Origin: Climacteris rufus
Taxonomy: Eukaryota > Chordata > Aves > Passeriformes > Climacteridae
DNA length: 64,000 nt
Assembly (NCBI GenBank): GCA_013398175.1
Contig: VZRZ01001950.1
Location: forward strand, 250,341-314,340
Direction: 5' to 3'
Each line of letters opens with the position of its first letter. The first letter of the stretch is position 1. Position numbers and translations under genes: made by a program. This document shows positions 37,301 through 50,200 of the stretch, piece by piece. A model generated the notes under the pieces. It ran no database searches. It was not told the DNA's origin and saw only the letters and a program-made list of their open reading frames with translations.

Positions 37301-40300
37301 TGAGTACTCTCCTTTGGAAGCTGTGTCACTAGGGAGCTAGGCACCCAGGATTTGGAGCATCAGGAACCACAATATAAAGGACAGTCTGATTTTGTAGCAC
37401 CATGATTAGAGTAAGGGGCATTTTGGATCTTTCAAATGAGTACTGTATGGATTAAGTGGCCTTGAAGAGGCGTGAGTGCAGACCTACATGGCCAGGTTCA
37501 TTCTGACTGCATATATTTCACAGAAGTTAAAGGACAAAACCAAGAGGCCAAAACTAGCAGTATTAAACAGAATTGTTATTTTTCACAGATTAGCAGGTCT
37601 GAGAAAAAGGCACTGTGCAAATGTAGCCTCTTCTACAAACATATGGCATTTGCTATCAGCACCATATGTAGCTTCTGTACTTAGTGAAAGAGCATCCATT
37701 CTCGTAACATCTATGCTGTATTTATTAAGTTATGCTTTGCCTTCCATAAACATCCACTCTTTTTACAATGTTATGTTCTGTATACAAAAGCCACTAGAAT
37801 TTGCCAAGTAAAAACTAATAAAAGATAGGAAAGGAACTCAGTGTTTGGCTTATAGGGTTCATTTCACTTCATCCTGCATCCAAATGCAGACATCAGGGGT
37901 GGGACACATCAGACATTTCACTCTGCCAGCAAACCAAGAGCAGCATATATAAACTAACAAAAATGACAAAAATATTTAGCTTCTCACCATGAAAGGCTGG
38001 CACAATAGCATATAAAACATACAGATTACACAGCTTTACTCTCCTAGTCTGAAGGATCATTTCAAAATTAAAGACATCTACAAGGCATTAGACACACTTC
38101 CAGTTGAAGTTGTCCATATTTTTACAAAGTGAATGTGCCACCAGTGAAGAACCAGACTCCTAATGCTAAATGATAATGGCAATTAAGACAACTTCTGGTT
38201 TTGGGAGTTATGCATTCATGGTGGCCTAAGCTCCACCAAAGACAACAGCCACATGACTTCCCTGTCTGTTTGAGCATAGTCTGTCTCAGCCTTGTAGAGA
38301 TTTCATTCCCGTTCCCAATATGGATGAATGCCACTGCTTCCTCCCCAGCCCTGACACCCCAGCTCAAGCTGGACAAGAGGTAAAGTTTTGGCTCTTGCTG
38401 AAGCCAAAGGAACTGCCAGCCAGAATGGTTCTTTATGTGGAGCCATTTGCTATTAATAAATACCCAACCTTTCAGGCAGGTTTTAGACACTCCGTCAGTC
38501 TCGCAGCAACCCCCAGCTTCTTTCTTGTCAAACGGGGGGTAGTCTGATGTAAAAGCACCAGAATAAGTTAGGCACACAAAGCTGAAATTGTACTGGGAAC
38601 CCTTATATACTTGAGAAAGGACACCCTCCAGGTCCCACAGCATCCTGTATGCCACTGGTCAGACAGCGTGTTCTAGGTCAGACATTTCACACCTCTCACG
38701 ACAATTTTCACCACTTCACCCATCTCTTATGTTCTTTACTAAATGTGCCCTTTCTTGATTGAGACTTGAGCAAGAAAAATTGTTCAGATTCCCATGTATT
38801 ATTCACTGTTGTTCCTATCTCTTCACTGACCTGCTTATAATCCAAAACTGGGGGTTAGTATTTCATGCTTCTGTGTTTCTTCTTTCTCCAAAAGGGCATT
38901 TCTATACTTGGAATCATTCTTGAATAGCTCTGTTTGCAGTCTCTCTTATGCACAAAACAAAGCATTTAAACATAAATTATTCAAGAAGTGTCCAGAAAAC
39001 ACTGGCTATTGTCAGCCTTGGGGAAAAAAGTCACTTTAAATACACTCTGTCTTAATACCCTTCCACTGGCATCTGCTGCTGGTGTGAGACATGGTACTAG
39101 GTTCCAGAGAGCTTTGATTTTCAGTATTGGCTATTATGTGCTTACATTAATCTCAACCACCAGCTTCCCAATACTGTGTTTTGAGCAGGGGCTCAGGCTG
39201 CTCCAAGTCAGGCTATTGCACACAGGCTGCTCTGGAGGTGAGAACATCCAATTTTTATTTTCTTCACATGGTAAAAGGTAAAATAACTATTCACTACCTA
39301 TTTCTCTCTCTCTGCTGCAACAGTTAAATATTTTTCTATGACAGCCACAGGACTAGAAGATTAAAGAGCTAGATGCACTCATCCGATTCTTCAGCATGGT
39401 CCCGCCACACATCTCAATCACTGGCTTCCCCCAAAGCCACAGTGGTAGAGATTAAAGTGCTTCTGGTCCATGGTAATCCAATCAGAGCTACAAGGGCTTT
39501 AATCTCTGCCATTCTGTAGACAAACATTTTGGCAAAATGCCTTCCTTACAGGATTCTGAATTCCACCTGGGTTGCACTCTCACTTTGACAGGGATTGGGC
39601 TCTGCAGGATTATCACTCCTACCCAGAAGAGCGACAATTCCTGCCTTTTCCCTTGGATTAAAAAAGAAGACACCCAGGCACATATCCTTCTGCATGGACA
39701 ATAAAAGTTCCAAGTTGTATACTAGGAAGCAATGAAAATTCTCTGGACAAAGGAAGATTGAGAAAATGCACTTTCTAATATAAATTGGGGACAAAGGGAT
39801 TTTTATTGTTCACAGTCCCAAAGGATTCAATGTTTAGGTCAATTGTCCCCTCCTGATGTAAGGAAGGAAACCACTATAACCCAGCTGTGTGGAGTGAGCC
39901 CATTTTTTAAAAATGAGGTGACAACCAACTGAAATTCTGGAGCAAAACCAAGTCTCTCCAGCCCAAGGAATTTCCATAATGCCCACAGGCTAGCACAAGA
40001 GTGTTCAAATCCTGCCCTGTCATATAGATAGGATATGGCATGATCTTCCTTGAAATGTTAGATTTATGTACATCTGTTTGTGTCAACCACATTACTTATA
40101 AGCAGTGAAGGAAATTTTAGCCAGAAAGGCTGACACAGTCATCCTAAAAAAACCCACCTGTTTAAAAAAAAAAAAACAAAGGTATTTTTTCACTGGTATC
40201 GGGTTCTGCAGTATCGACTTTCACACTTTTTTGGGGGCAGGGGGGAGGATGGGAATCACTGATGAGATAAAGGATTTTCACTACAACCTTAATACTCACA

Positions 40301-43300
40301 TATTATCACTACCTTCACATATCACTCCCTTGGACTTATGCTTGTTCAGTGAGTAAGAAGGGATCATCATGCCTGCTGCTCACTACAGAAAGAAAAGCAC
40401 AGAATTAGATTGTGGGTTTCATTAAAGACCAAGGGAGAAAATCTGGGGAGGTAATTGGTAGGGGGCAAGAAAAAAAGAAAAAAAAAAGAGAAAGAATTAA
40501 ATGAAGCAGTATTATTCTAAAGTCCGTGTATAAATCTTTAGGTGTACAACTCCCACTTGAATTAAAGGGATTTGCACAGCTAAAACCTCATGCATCAAGT
40601 TGACAATACAGCCATAAAGATGTAAAATCTGAAGGGGGGCTTGTTATGGTTTGGGATTTCTTAAATTTATTTATTTGGAAAATAGGTTTTTAAATTTTTA
40701 CAAAAAAAGGTGAAAGCAGAAACAACAAAATGATTTTGTTAAGCCCACACAGTTGGGGCCTGAACATCTAAAAGGATTTTTTCCATCTGGCAACTAAGTA
40801 TGTGTCCCACCTGCTCTCTGACAATGAGCTATTTGCAACATTTGGGCTAAATCTATAGTATTAATCAGGGGTTAAAATGGTCTCATAGTCCTAAACCAAT
40901 CCCTTCACAAGGAACCTTGCTGACAGGGAGCCTGAGAGAAATGAAGATGCCTTCACTTCCCAGTGAAGGTGCAACAGCTGGAAACTTCGCATGCAGTCAA
41001 CAGTCTTTACACAAGTTGTGCATCCTACTCACACCAAATGTCTACATTTGAAAAGATAAATTTACGTCCCCCAAGCCCAGACCTGGTGGTAGGCAGGGCC
41101 TATAAAGACAGGAAGACAATGCTGTTGTACCTGTGGGCAAGTGGAGCTACAGTTGGGCTACAGAAATCTGAACTGGGATGCTCAGTGTGGCTCCAGGAAG
41201 AGTGTGACAGCTGGGATGTTTGTTCCCACTTTCCATCTGGCTGACAACTGGTCCCCTGAATGTTGTGTGAAACTGCTGGCTACTGGTAGAGTGACACCAC
41301 TGGAGCAGTAATTATTGAGTAAGACTGAGGAGATCTGGGTGTCATGTTCAACTACAGCACTGCTGCTTCACAAGGTGCAGAGGAACACACTCTGCATAGG
41401 AACATGGGCACAGGGACCTTTTTTGCTCTGCAGAAGAGGAGATCTAGCTCAATACATTTACTGGGAGCACTGCTACACCACAGGCTTAATATTAGCAACA
41501 GGTTGCAACATAAGAACAAAACTGAACTTTGTATTCCCTGAGAAAGAGGGGGTATGCAACAGTTTCTAGGAAGATTTTAAAACCTGTGGCAGATTATAAT
41601 CATTTTGTGCTTTCAAGTCACTGAAGTCAAGTTTTGTTAAGCACCAAAAAGGCAGAAATATTGGTCAGCATTATGCTAGTGAGATCATGTTACTGACCCA
41701 TATACTATTTGCATTCTTCTCAACTGCTGTCTGCTTCTTGATTATCACTGCCATTAAACATCCCAAGAACTGCATCAATGAACATGTTTTTCCAATATGA
41801 CTCGAGTGACAGGTAGTATTTTCCTCACATCTAAGATCAGCAGATTTAAAAGTGAGCAGGCCACGTCTCAATCCCACTGAAGCTGATGGAGTTAACACCA
41901 GTTTTGAACAACTGAGTTTTCCACCTTAAGTACTTGGACTACAGTGTAAGCCTGTCCCCAAAGCACGGAAGTCCTCCTGTACAATTTTCCTGTTGTCATT
42001 CAATGTCCTGATACAAGTCTTTCACTGTGGCATAAAAAGCCACCACACCATTGAACCAATATTGCTTGCCAAACTTTCAGCAATAACTTCCTCTAATCAA
42101 TAATCTTCATGTAACATTAATTGGCACTCTTTGCCACTTTTATCTCCACGACTTACATTATGCAATTTGACCTATCAATTTACTTTAAAAAGAATGATAA
42201 CATTTACTATCATGATGAAGAGCTTATTGACAATGAGGATTTTTCACCCAAGTCAATAAAATACAGATTACTGTTTAAAAATTAAAAGTTCAAAGGAATT
42301 GCTTAAGAAGCCAGAACGGTAATAGAAACTTATCAAAGCTAAATGAGCAATAAATAAGACAGTATGAAAACTGTCAGAGCAACTTAGCATCCCCATTCTA
42401 TTTGTGCTTCATTTTATTAGCTAATCAAAGTGTCATATTATTTCTACTGGCATCTATTTACTGCCATGTAATTTTGATAAGGGCACCATCTGTATTTATA
42501 AAAGCATTATCTTAATAGCTGTCTAGCAATCTACAAACATAGGTGATATTTAACTTTTCTAAGGGGATCAATTTTAAACCAGGCAAAAGGACTGATATAA
42601 GTCAATATGTTCTGCTAACACATCAAGGGTCCTATCTGGATCTCCTGCTGCCATGTGCCATTACAGCAGCCTTACACTTACACCAACGAGGTGAATTTGC
42701 TTGACACGCTGTGGACTCTTCATTGCTTTATTAAGATGTACAGCCATGAATTTTGTTTAGCAGGGCTTAGAGCTGCCCAGATTTTAAATCCCTGGCAAAA
42801 AAAGGAATTGTCACAGAGAACTATTCTGCCACAAAGAAAGTTTGTTTAAGTGCTAGTGGTAATTTAGATTTAAAATGAATCAGAATTTTTTGTGCTCTTT
42901 AAGGATTCCCTTGATAATTTGAGGATATAATTTTTTTTATATGTTAGTATGTTAATTTGTTCCCACCTTTTGCATTGCAGTGGGCCTATCAGTGGAATGA
43001 GGACCTCCCAAATGCGCCCCAGGTCAAGTCTCTCCCATCCCAGAAGTGCCACAACCCCTCAGATGGCTACTTTGTCCTGGCTCCCAACTCTCACACTTGA
43101 CAGCACGGCAGCACAGCTTCACAAAAGAAGTTGTTTAAGTAACTTGTAACTAGAACTTGCATGAGGGTTTATTCCCAGATGACAGGAGATACTACTCTGA
43201 TTCCCTCCTTTCAGATGAAGACCCAAACCTCATCTTCCCCACCTGCTGATCGAGTTTTCACACAACAGTACCAATATAGTTTTGAAGATGCAATGCATGG

Positions 43301-46300
43301 TACTTTGTGCTTTGGGTGGTCTCAGAGGAATGTAAGAGTCACGTTGAGGATCACTGTACACAGTTTTGGTACCCTAATCACCCTGAGTCTTTCAACCCTG
43401 TGTGTGTTGCCATCACACAGGGGCAACTCCCTGGCAGCTCAGCTCCACACAGCACTGAGGGACGCCAGCTGCACACTCATGGCTCCTTCAGCACCTTTCT
43501 GCTAAGGCACCATCAGCCTTACAGCTCAAAATGCTCTCTGAACATCTCTTTTAAAAGCATTTGAGTTATGGGCAGCAGAAGAACTTAAACATCTCATTTT
43601 TAAGCAGTCATTGAAGCAGAGACTTTCTGAAATGCTTATGTAGAACAAGGCACCTAAACTCTGAAACCTCACACAAGATTTAGATACGGAAGAATCTGGA
43701 TTCTGCTTGTTAGTTCTAGCTCTAACTTTTGGTCAATTGGATGGTGAAACACCTACAGGATTAAATCTTGTGAGATCTCAAATAAACACGTTGTCTAAAA
43801 GCATGGTTAGGAGAAAAAGTGGAGAAAAATGCAGTCCATGCAGTACATGACAAGTATGTGTCAAATATTCTTAGACTGATTTTAGTACATTCATTTCTAA
43901 TATATTTCAATGTTAATTGCCATCTCCTATTTGACATAATAATTATACATAACTGAATAACTATAAAATTGCTGTCTTATATTGCAAATTAGTAATTATA
44001 GTAGTAAACATTAACAACCTGCCATATCTAAAATAGTGATTTGTATACTGAAATGAATTAGAAATAATTGCAATATGTGCTAATTAAAATTATGCAAACA
44101 TTAGCTATTATTGTTAGGCCAATTTTTTTTTCATTTAGATTCTTCTTTTAGAGGTTGCCATCCCAAAAATTTTAAATGTATAACTCATAGGCTTTTTTTA
44201 AAATCCAAGGGGGAATGAAGAAATGAAACATGTCCTCATTGAGACTAAACGGGGATTTGAGGCAATGCTCATGCACACGGCTATCCAGGCAGGGCTATGA
44301 AAAGAAAACCTTCAAGATCTTCCCAAACAGAGGAATCCTTTTCTTGTCCAATCTGCAGAATGTGTCATAACCCTTATAGCTCAGAAACTTGTAACCAGGA
44401 TCAATCATCACCATTAGTTAGTAATGACAGCAACCTCAAAGACATCTTCTTGCCACCGTGACCTCTTAGGACTTTTGTGGAGAAAATTACATGAAAGGGA
44501 CTGTGCAATGCCCACCTCAGGCTGCAGTTGGCTTCTTGTGGGCCTGTCTTACTGTTTTCCTGTAGGCAGGACTTGGGTGAGCAATGCCACAGGTCCACCT
44601 CAGACCCTCTCTTTAGTACAGAGGTTCTGTATCTCTTTTTCTCCTGTTGGGTGGTATATGTGTCCCTTGCAAAGGGAAGACCTCTTTCTCTCTGTTAACC
44701 ATCACAACATTTACAAATACAGATGTTTAATTTCAGATAGGGGTTTTGAAAACTCTTACCTTAGATTTCAGTTTAGGTATAGGTTTGGTAAAACAGTAAC
44801 AATTCCAAACTGGAAAGGAACATAAAGAATTTGGGCCAAAGTTAAAAATCAGTACCTAGAACAACCTTCAAATGATAATAGTGATGGTCCAGTACTGATA
44901 GGTAATGAAGATCTGTGGTACTTATCATCTATATTAGGAGTTTTAAGGACTGGTTAGATTCAAGCTTCCTCAGAAGGAAAACAGGAGGAATTTCTGTCCT
45001 GACAAAAATTTCCAGCTACTTGTAACTCCTTCCTTCACATTTTTGTATCCTGTATCTTTGTCCTCTAATGCTCATCTCCCTCCTAGCTTCATTTTTGCAG
45101 TGCTGTAGAAGCCCTAATGGAGAGGAGGGGTTTGAACATGAAATTTGCTGTAGTGTGCAAGCAAGAAACAAATTAGGTTGCTAAAATGATGTGATAACCC
45201 TGCATTTATCTGCTAAAGAATATCTTCAATATTAGTGTAAGACTGGAGAACTAATCAGAAAACAGTCCAGAAGCATTATCAGCAACAAAGCAGTGAGAGG
45301 AGACAGCCCCTTTATGAAATTGTTTCCTTTGATAAAGGGAGTTTCTTAGTGCTGTAAATCTAACTCACATGAGTGATCATATAGCCACAGGTACAACACT
45401 CATTATTAACTAAGTAAAGAGTATGCACCAAATCAATTAAAAACAATCTTTAAAAGAAGGTACATAATTTAATTGTACCCAGGTACAGCTCTGCTCTAAT
45501 TTATCTTCTGGTCACTTACAAGGGATTTCACTTAGATGTTTAATCTAACATTCATTGCAAAGGGTAATTCTCATGAAATTGCTATGGCATCTCCTGTATC
45601 ACTTAATGCAGATGCTTCAGTGGCTCGGCAATGGAGAGGAGCTTTTTCAATAAAGACACACATGACAGTGCAGTATGAAGGGCTCTCTTTGTTCAAGTTG
45701 TTTTAAAAGCAGCAAAATGTTTCACAGTAACGAGACATTCAGACTCTAACATTTAGATGACAAATCACATTCCAAATAGTGGATTTACATTGCATGTCCA
45801 TCATGCAGCAAGGAATATGGCTCCAGACGTGTTTTGCATATAAAAGCGTGACTAGACTCATAAACTTGCCCAGAAACACTGGACACTATCAACTGATATG
45901 CAGCATTAAAATATGCCTCAGACATTAAAAAAACAAACAAACAAAAAACCCAAGGCAACACCAACAAGAAAACCAAACGAAAAATATTTATTTGCGGCTC
46001 CAGATTTAAGACACTTAAATAAGCAGCCTAGTCATTAAAGGTCATGTAGCTGGTAGCGCCCATTAACCCATTTGTTTATGTGTATAGAATGAATTTTAGC
46101 AGGTACCAAAGCAAAGAAAAATCACATGTACCATATGCAAGCAGGAACTAAGCTTTTGCAACCATCTAAAAAACCATGGTGGTCAGCCAATTAGAGGGGA
46201 ATTGCTTCCTGGGGAAGGAAGATCGACACCAAAAGGCAAGGTGACAGCTGCAGGAAAAGTCTGCAGACTGGGATACCTGTAGGAGCCCATAACAAAGGAC

Positions 46301-46643
46301 ATCCACATTTCTGGGCAAGGGGCAGATAAAATGCAAAGGACCTGTATAGCAAAACGTCAAGCCTGAGTGTGCTCCCATTCTTCCTCGAAAAATTCTTAAG
46401 TCCTGTTGCATTAGAATTACTTCCAGTTTAGACTGATTTTGCTGTTTGGTACCACGTGCACAGTCAGGAATGCAGTGAACAGGGGCTAATAGCTCCCAAG
46501 GCTATGGGAGGTACACGCACAACTACAGCTGGGGGAAAAGAGGTGTAGCTCCATTACCAACTCCTCTTCCTGGGGAAGACGACAATATTTTGCAGGAAAC
46601 AAAGATCTGACTATTATAATCTGCTGTTCAAACATATGAAGGG
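34311..46643. other. Long AT-rich noncoding stretch
   Basis: No gene, LTR or CR1 was recognised across 12 kb. T16 sits at 35232-35247. The longest open frame is 177 codons on minus (38122-38655); it has no family signature. An acceptor-like site on plus (ending about 42980) leads into a 55-codon open frame with no donor. An A/C-rich low-complexity stretch lies near 45927-45985. It is probably intronic or intergenic. Confidence 0.5.
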
Positions 46644-46649
46644 AAGAGG

Positions 46650-47225
46650 TGTTGCGGTGCCTCTCGGGGTGGCTAACAGTCCGGCCTGGCCCCGCCGTGC
46701 CGGAGCCGCAGGGGCTGGGCACTCCCCCCCTCCACGCCAAGGCAGCGGGGGGTGGCAAAGCCCCGGGTCGCCACGGGGGCTCCCCAGCCAGGGCGGCAGG
46801 GGCTGTCCCTGCCCAAAAGGACAGCTCATTGGTTCCTGTGCCAGTGCAGACAGCCAACTGGCTGGCCGGCGTCCCTGTCAATCATTGTAATCCTCAGCAG
46901 CCACTGGCTCTCTCCCAACTGCCCTTCCCTCGCTTCCGTACTATAACAGACACCCCTGACTCCCATTTGTGTCTTTTACCACGCTCCATGTTCCAGTAAT
47001 AAAACCTTGCTGGCAATAAGCAGAAAAGAACCCTTCCTCGTCTCTTTATTTCCGTGCTTAAATTAAACCGCTGTGCGTGAACTGAGCCAAGATTCTGCAG
47101 GAGCTCTGATGCAGGCTCTACTCTGTTCAACAGAGACTGGGTGAAGCCAAGCTGCTTGCTGCTTTTCTCAGGACACAAGACTGCTGCTGAAGGCTCCGAG
47201 TTACTCACGCTTTCTACCCACAGCA
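46650..47225 (+). mobile_element. Solo LTR, family B, copy 2
   Basis: A 576-bp solo LTR from TGTTGCGGTGCC to CTACCCACAGCA, with a perfect 6-bp target duplication AAGAGG (46644-46649 and 47226-47231). The U3 keeps a GC-rich, CpG-rich block (about 46664-46770) that copy 1 lacks, so this is closer to full length. TATAAC is at 46942-46947 and AATAAA at 46998-47003. Canonical TG...CA ends and the 6-bp duplication fit an ERVK-like element. No internal proviral sequence is present. Confidence 0.92.
46998..47003 (+). terminator. LTR poly(A) signal, family B copy 2
   Basis: AATAAA in the same context as in the copy at 34083. It marks the R region and fixes the plus orientation. Confidence 0.65.
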
Positions 47226-47231
47226 AAGAGG

Positions 47232-50200
47232 TTTTCTGAGTAACATCCCACTTGGCTTGGACTTCATTTTGGGCTGTTTAGCAGGGGTTGGGAGGAGGCA
47301 AAAGAAGTGGAGAAGGGGCACAAATTCAACCTTCAGCCTTGTGTACTCATTTGCCTCACCACAGCCCTGATGAAATACCACTCTGAAATAGCACCTCAGT
47401 GACAGGCAGCAGGGGGAGTTTCAAGGCAATCTTGCTGATACCTGCACATACATTTTCTCCATCTGCCAATTTTCTCTGGAGAAGGAGATAGTCTGTTCCC
47501 TTACTCCAGTACTCCTCATTATTAAAACCAACCATGCTGGGTTTTGTTTGGTTTGATTTTAATTAAGACCCCTACCAATAATGCTGTCCATCATCTCAGA
47601 AAATGGTTCAAGAGGACATCTACTTCCTTTCACAGTTATTTTTCACCTTTACTCTTTCGCTGAATGTATAAAACATCACAGTGGGTATGGATTCCTATAT
47701 TTAAAGAATACCAATGTAAGCAGCTATAAATCTTTTTCCTTAGAAGCTCTCTCTTCAAGTTACTATCACAATCCATCTGACTAATAAATGTATTTATAAA
47801 TGTGCATGTTTTCACATCTCTCTCATCAATATGGTGTCAATGTGCTTGCTAATCATGATACAATTATTCAAGACCAGCAATGTAAGCCTGTGTTTTATTC
47901 CTTGACACAGAGAGCTCTGTACCTATTAGCCAGTGTGGGGTTTTTTAATCTAAAAATGCTCTTAAATTTTTTCATTCTCCTGACATAAATGAGATGGGAA
48001 GATTATAATACTCTGTTCTGTTTGTTAAAAAATAAACCCGGTACACAAACTCACAATATAAATATTGCCCTACTAGGGAAAAGACATTCATGGTCATGTT
48101 TGCATAATCCAAACACCAACTCATCAGTAATTTGAAATCATTACCAATCTTTAGTTTGTACAATGGAGTAAGTAAAAACATTAATTTAAATATCTTTCCA
48201 CACAGAAAAACTCTACTGACATCAGCATATTACCAAAACCAATTTTCTTACATCAACTCACATCTTCCCCTAATTCTGTAGCATAGCTCTTGGGAGTTGC
48301 TACAAGGTCTGTGTAAACTGAAAATCTAAATAACATTATGACGGCTGTTACAGAACTAATTTATAATCTAATACCCTAGTTGAATTTAATATCCTACTTA
48401 TTTATTCAAGCAAAATATCTGGAAAAGATATGTCACATCATAATGCAGTTTTTATGAAAATGGAAAAAATAAAGAGGAACTTTAAGTACGCATAATTATA
48501 ATCAGTAAGGACAGGTACAAGCAAGAACTGTTGCCTGCCCATCACATGAACAAAAGCTACAGTGCCTTAGTAATTGGACTGTTTGTTTCAGAATTCAATT
48601 ATTACCAAATCTAGTATTTTACATTAGATGTGCAAGCTGAAAATGCTTCTTCTATTAATGCTATTAGTTCCACAGTACAGCAGCACGTAACTGGTGGACA
48701 AATGGCTGCCTCTTCGTCAGCCACCTTTAACAGCTCCTTTTTTTCACTGAATTGAAGAACTGAACTTTATAGCAGTATTTCTGAACAAGCCATTTTAATA
48801 TAAACACAGTCATACATGCATCATAACTTCCGAGTTCATGAAAATAGATTACGTTAGTGAATATCAAATTTATCTCTTAATTTGCCTTTTCTAAGCTCTT
48901 CCAAGTGAATACCTCTCTCAAATAAAGTTCTGTAAAAATATTTAGGATCACAGCAGGAGAGAAAACAAATAGGCTAAAATCATTCACAAAACATTTTCCT
49001 ATTGAAGTCTCACTGCTGGATAAGCCATGTTAGCTATTCTGGCAGAAACAGCAGTTTATAAAAACTTAGTAGACCTGAATAGCATATTTATATGACAGAG
49101 CTGAATGCCCAGAAAAAAGACAGCATCCGTTCTTAGTCAACTTAATACCCACTGTGGAGGCCTGCATTAATCATATTACAGCAACTGCATAACCTTATTG
49201 CTTGACTTGAGCTGTGCTGCAGTCCAGGCTTTCAGTCTCCACCTGGCATTCAGCAGACCAGAGACAGTCACTGACCATCATGCTCTGGTGACTGCCAGGG
49301 GACATCAGTAGCACACACCACAAAAACAAATACATATATATGCGTGTGTGTGAATATATATAGTATGTACATATAAGAAACTATATATATATGTTGATTT
49401 AATCCTGTTGAGTAGTTAAATTTTTTCATTTAGAGACACAATTCACTCTAGGTGAAAAATTGTACTGAGGCTGCTATGAAAATGTCATTACCTCATTCAC
49501 ACAATTTGCTTCTCTGTGCTTAGGTGCACCCAGTCACAGAGCATTCACCTATTTAGAAATCCAGGACACAAAGACAGAAACTGGTCAACTCTGCTACCCT
49601 TGATGGTGTCACTGTGTTGGAGGGCACAGGATATGCCTGGTTGAGTTTAACAATCACGCCTCTCTTGCAGTAGTATTTACTCTGAGTAAAAACTCTCAAA
49701 AGAAGATGAAAGGCTGCTGTCCACAACAAGTCACAGTGACAATTAGATAATTCCTCTTCACTTTTCTCCAAAAACCTGCACTTCCTTATCAGAAATACAC
49801 ACTCCACAGAATCACTGATTAGAGAGACATTACCTCCTACTCCCTATGAATATGTTCCTAAGGTTTCTCTTAAAAACTAGCTTATCGTTATCTTCCTTCA
49901 GGAGGTCAAAGGCTTGTCAAGTCCTTGCCCTCTTATGATGTTCCCTCACATCCTCCACCAGCCACTAAAGGCCACAGGCCCCGTGCTGCTGCCTCCTTGA
50001 AGCCATGCAGTAGCCAGCCCCAATGGCAGTAGGAGCTCCCCTCTGCCGCTCCTGTGCTCACACACCCTGCGGTGTTCGCTAAGAAAAGAAACAGGAGGCC
50101 AAAGCGCGTGGTCTGCAGGATCACAGCAATCACTCAATGGAGGCACGGGCAAGGGTGCAAGGAAGTGCAACAGCCACCAGCATTGCTCTTCTCTAATTCA

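Noticed and set aside
40000..40025. GTTCAAATCC string as a tRNA T-arm
   Set aside because: No acceptor stem, D-arm or anticodon arm can be formed around it.
42940..43149. Plus-strand exon after TTTTGCATTGCAG
   Set aside because: Strong acceptor-like site, but the open frame ends without a donor and the peptide (Ser/Thr/Pro-rich) has no recognisable character.
46486..46999. Several overlapping open frames on both strands
   Set aside because: They are shadows of the GC-rich U3 of the family-B LTR; equivalent frames appear in the other copy at 33560-34040.
33824..47225. Family-B LTRs as the two ends of one provirus
   Set aside because: The outer flanks match at AAGAG, but 12.3 kb without any retroviral frame lies between them, and copy 2 has its own perfect 6-bp duplication.
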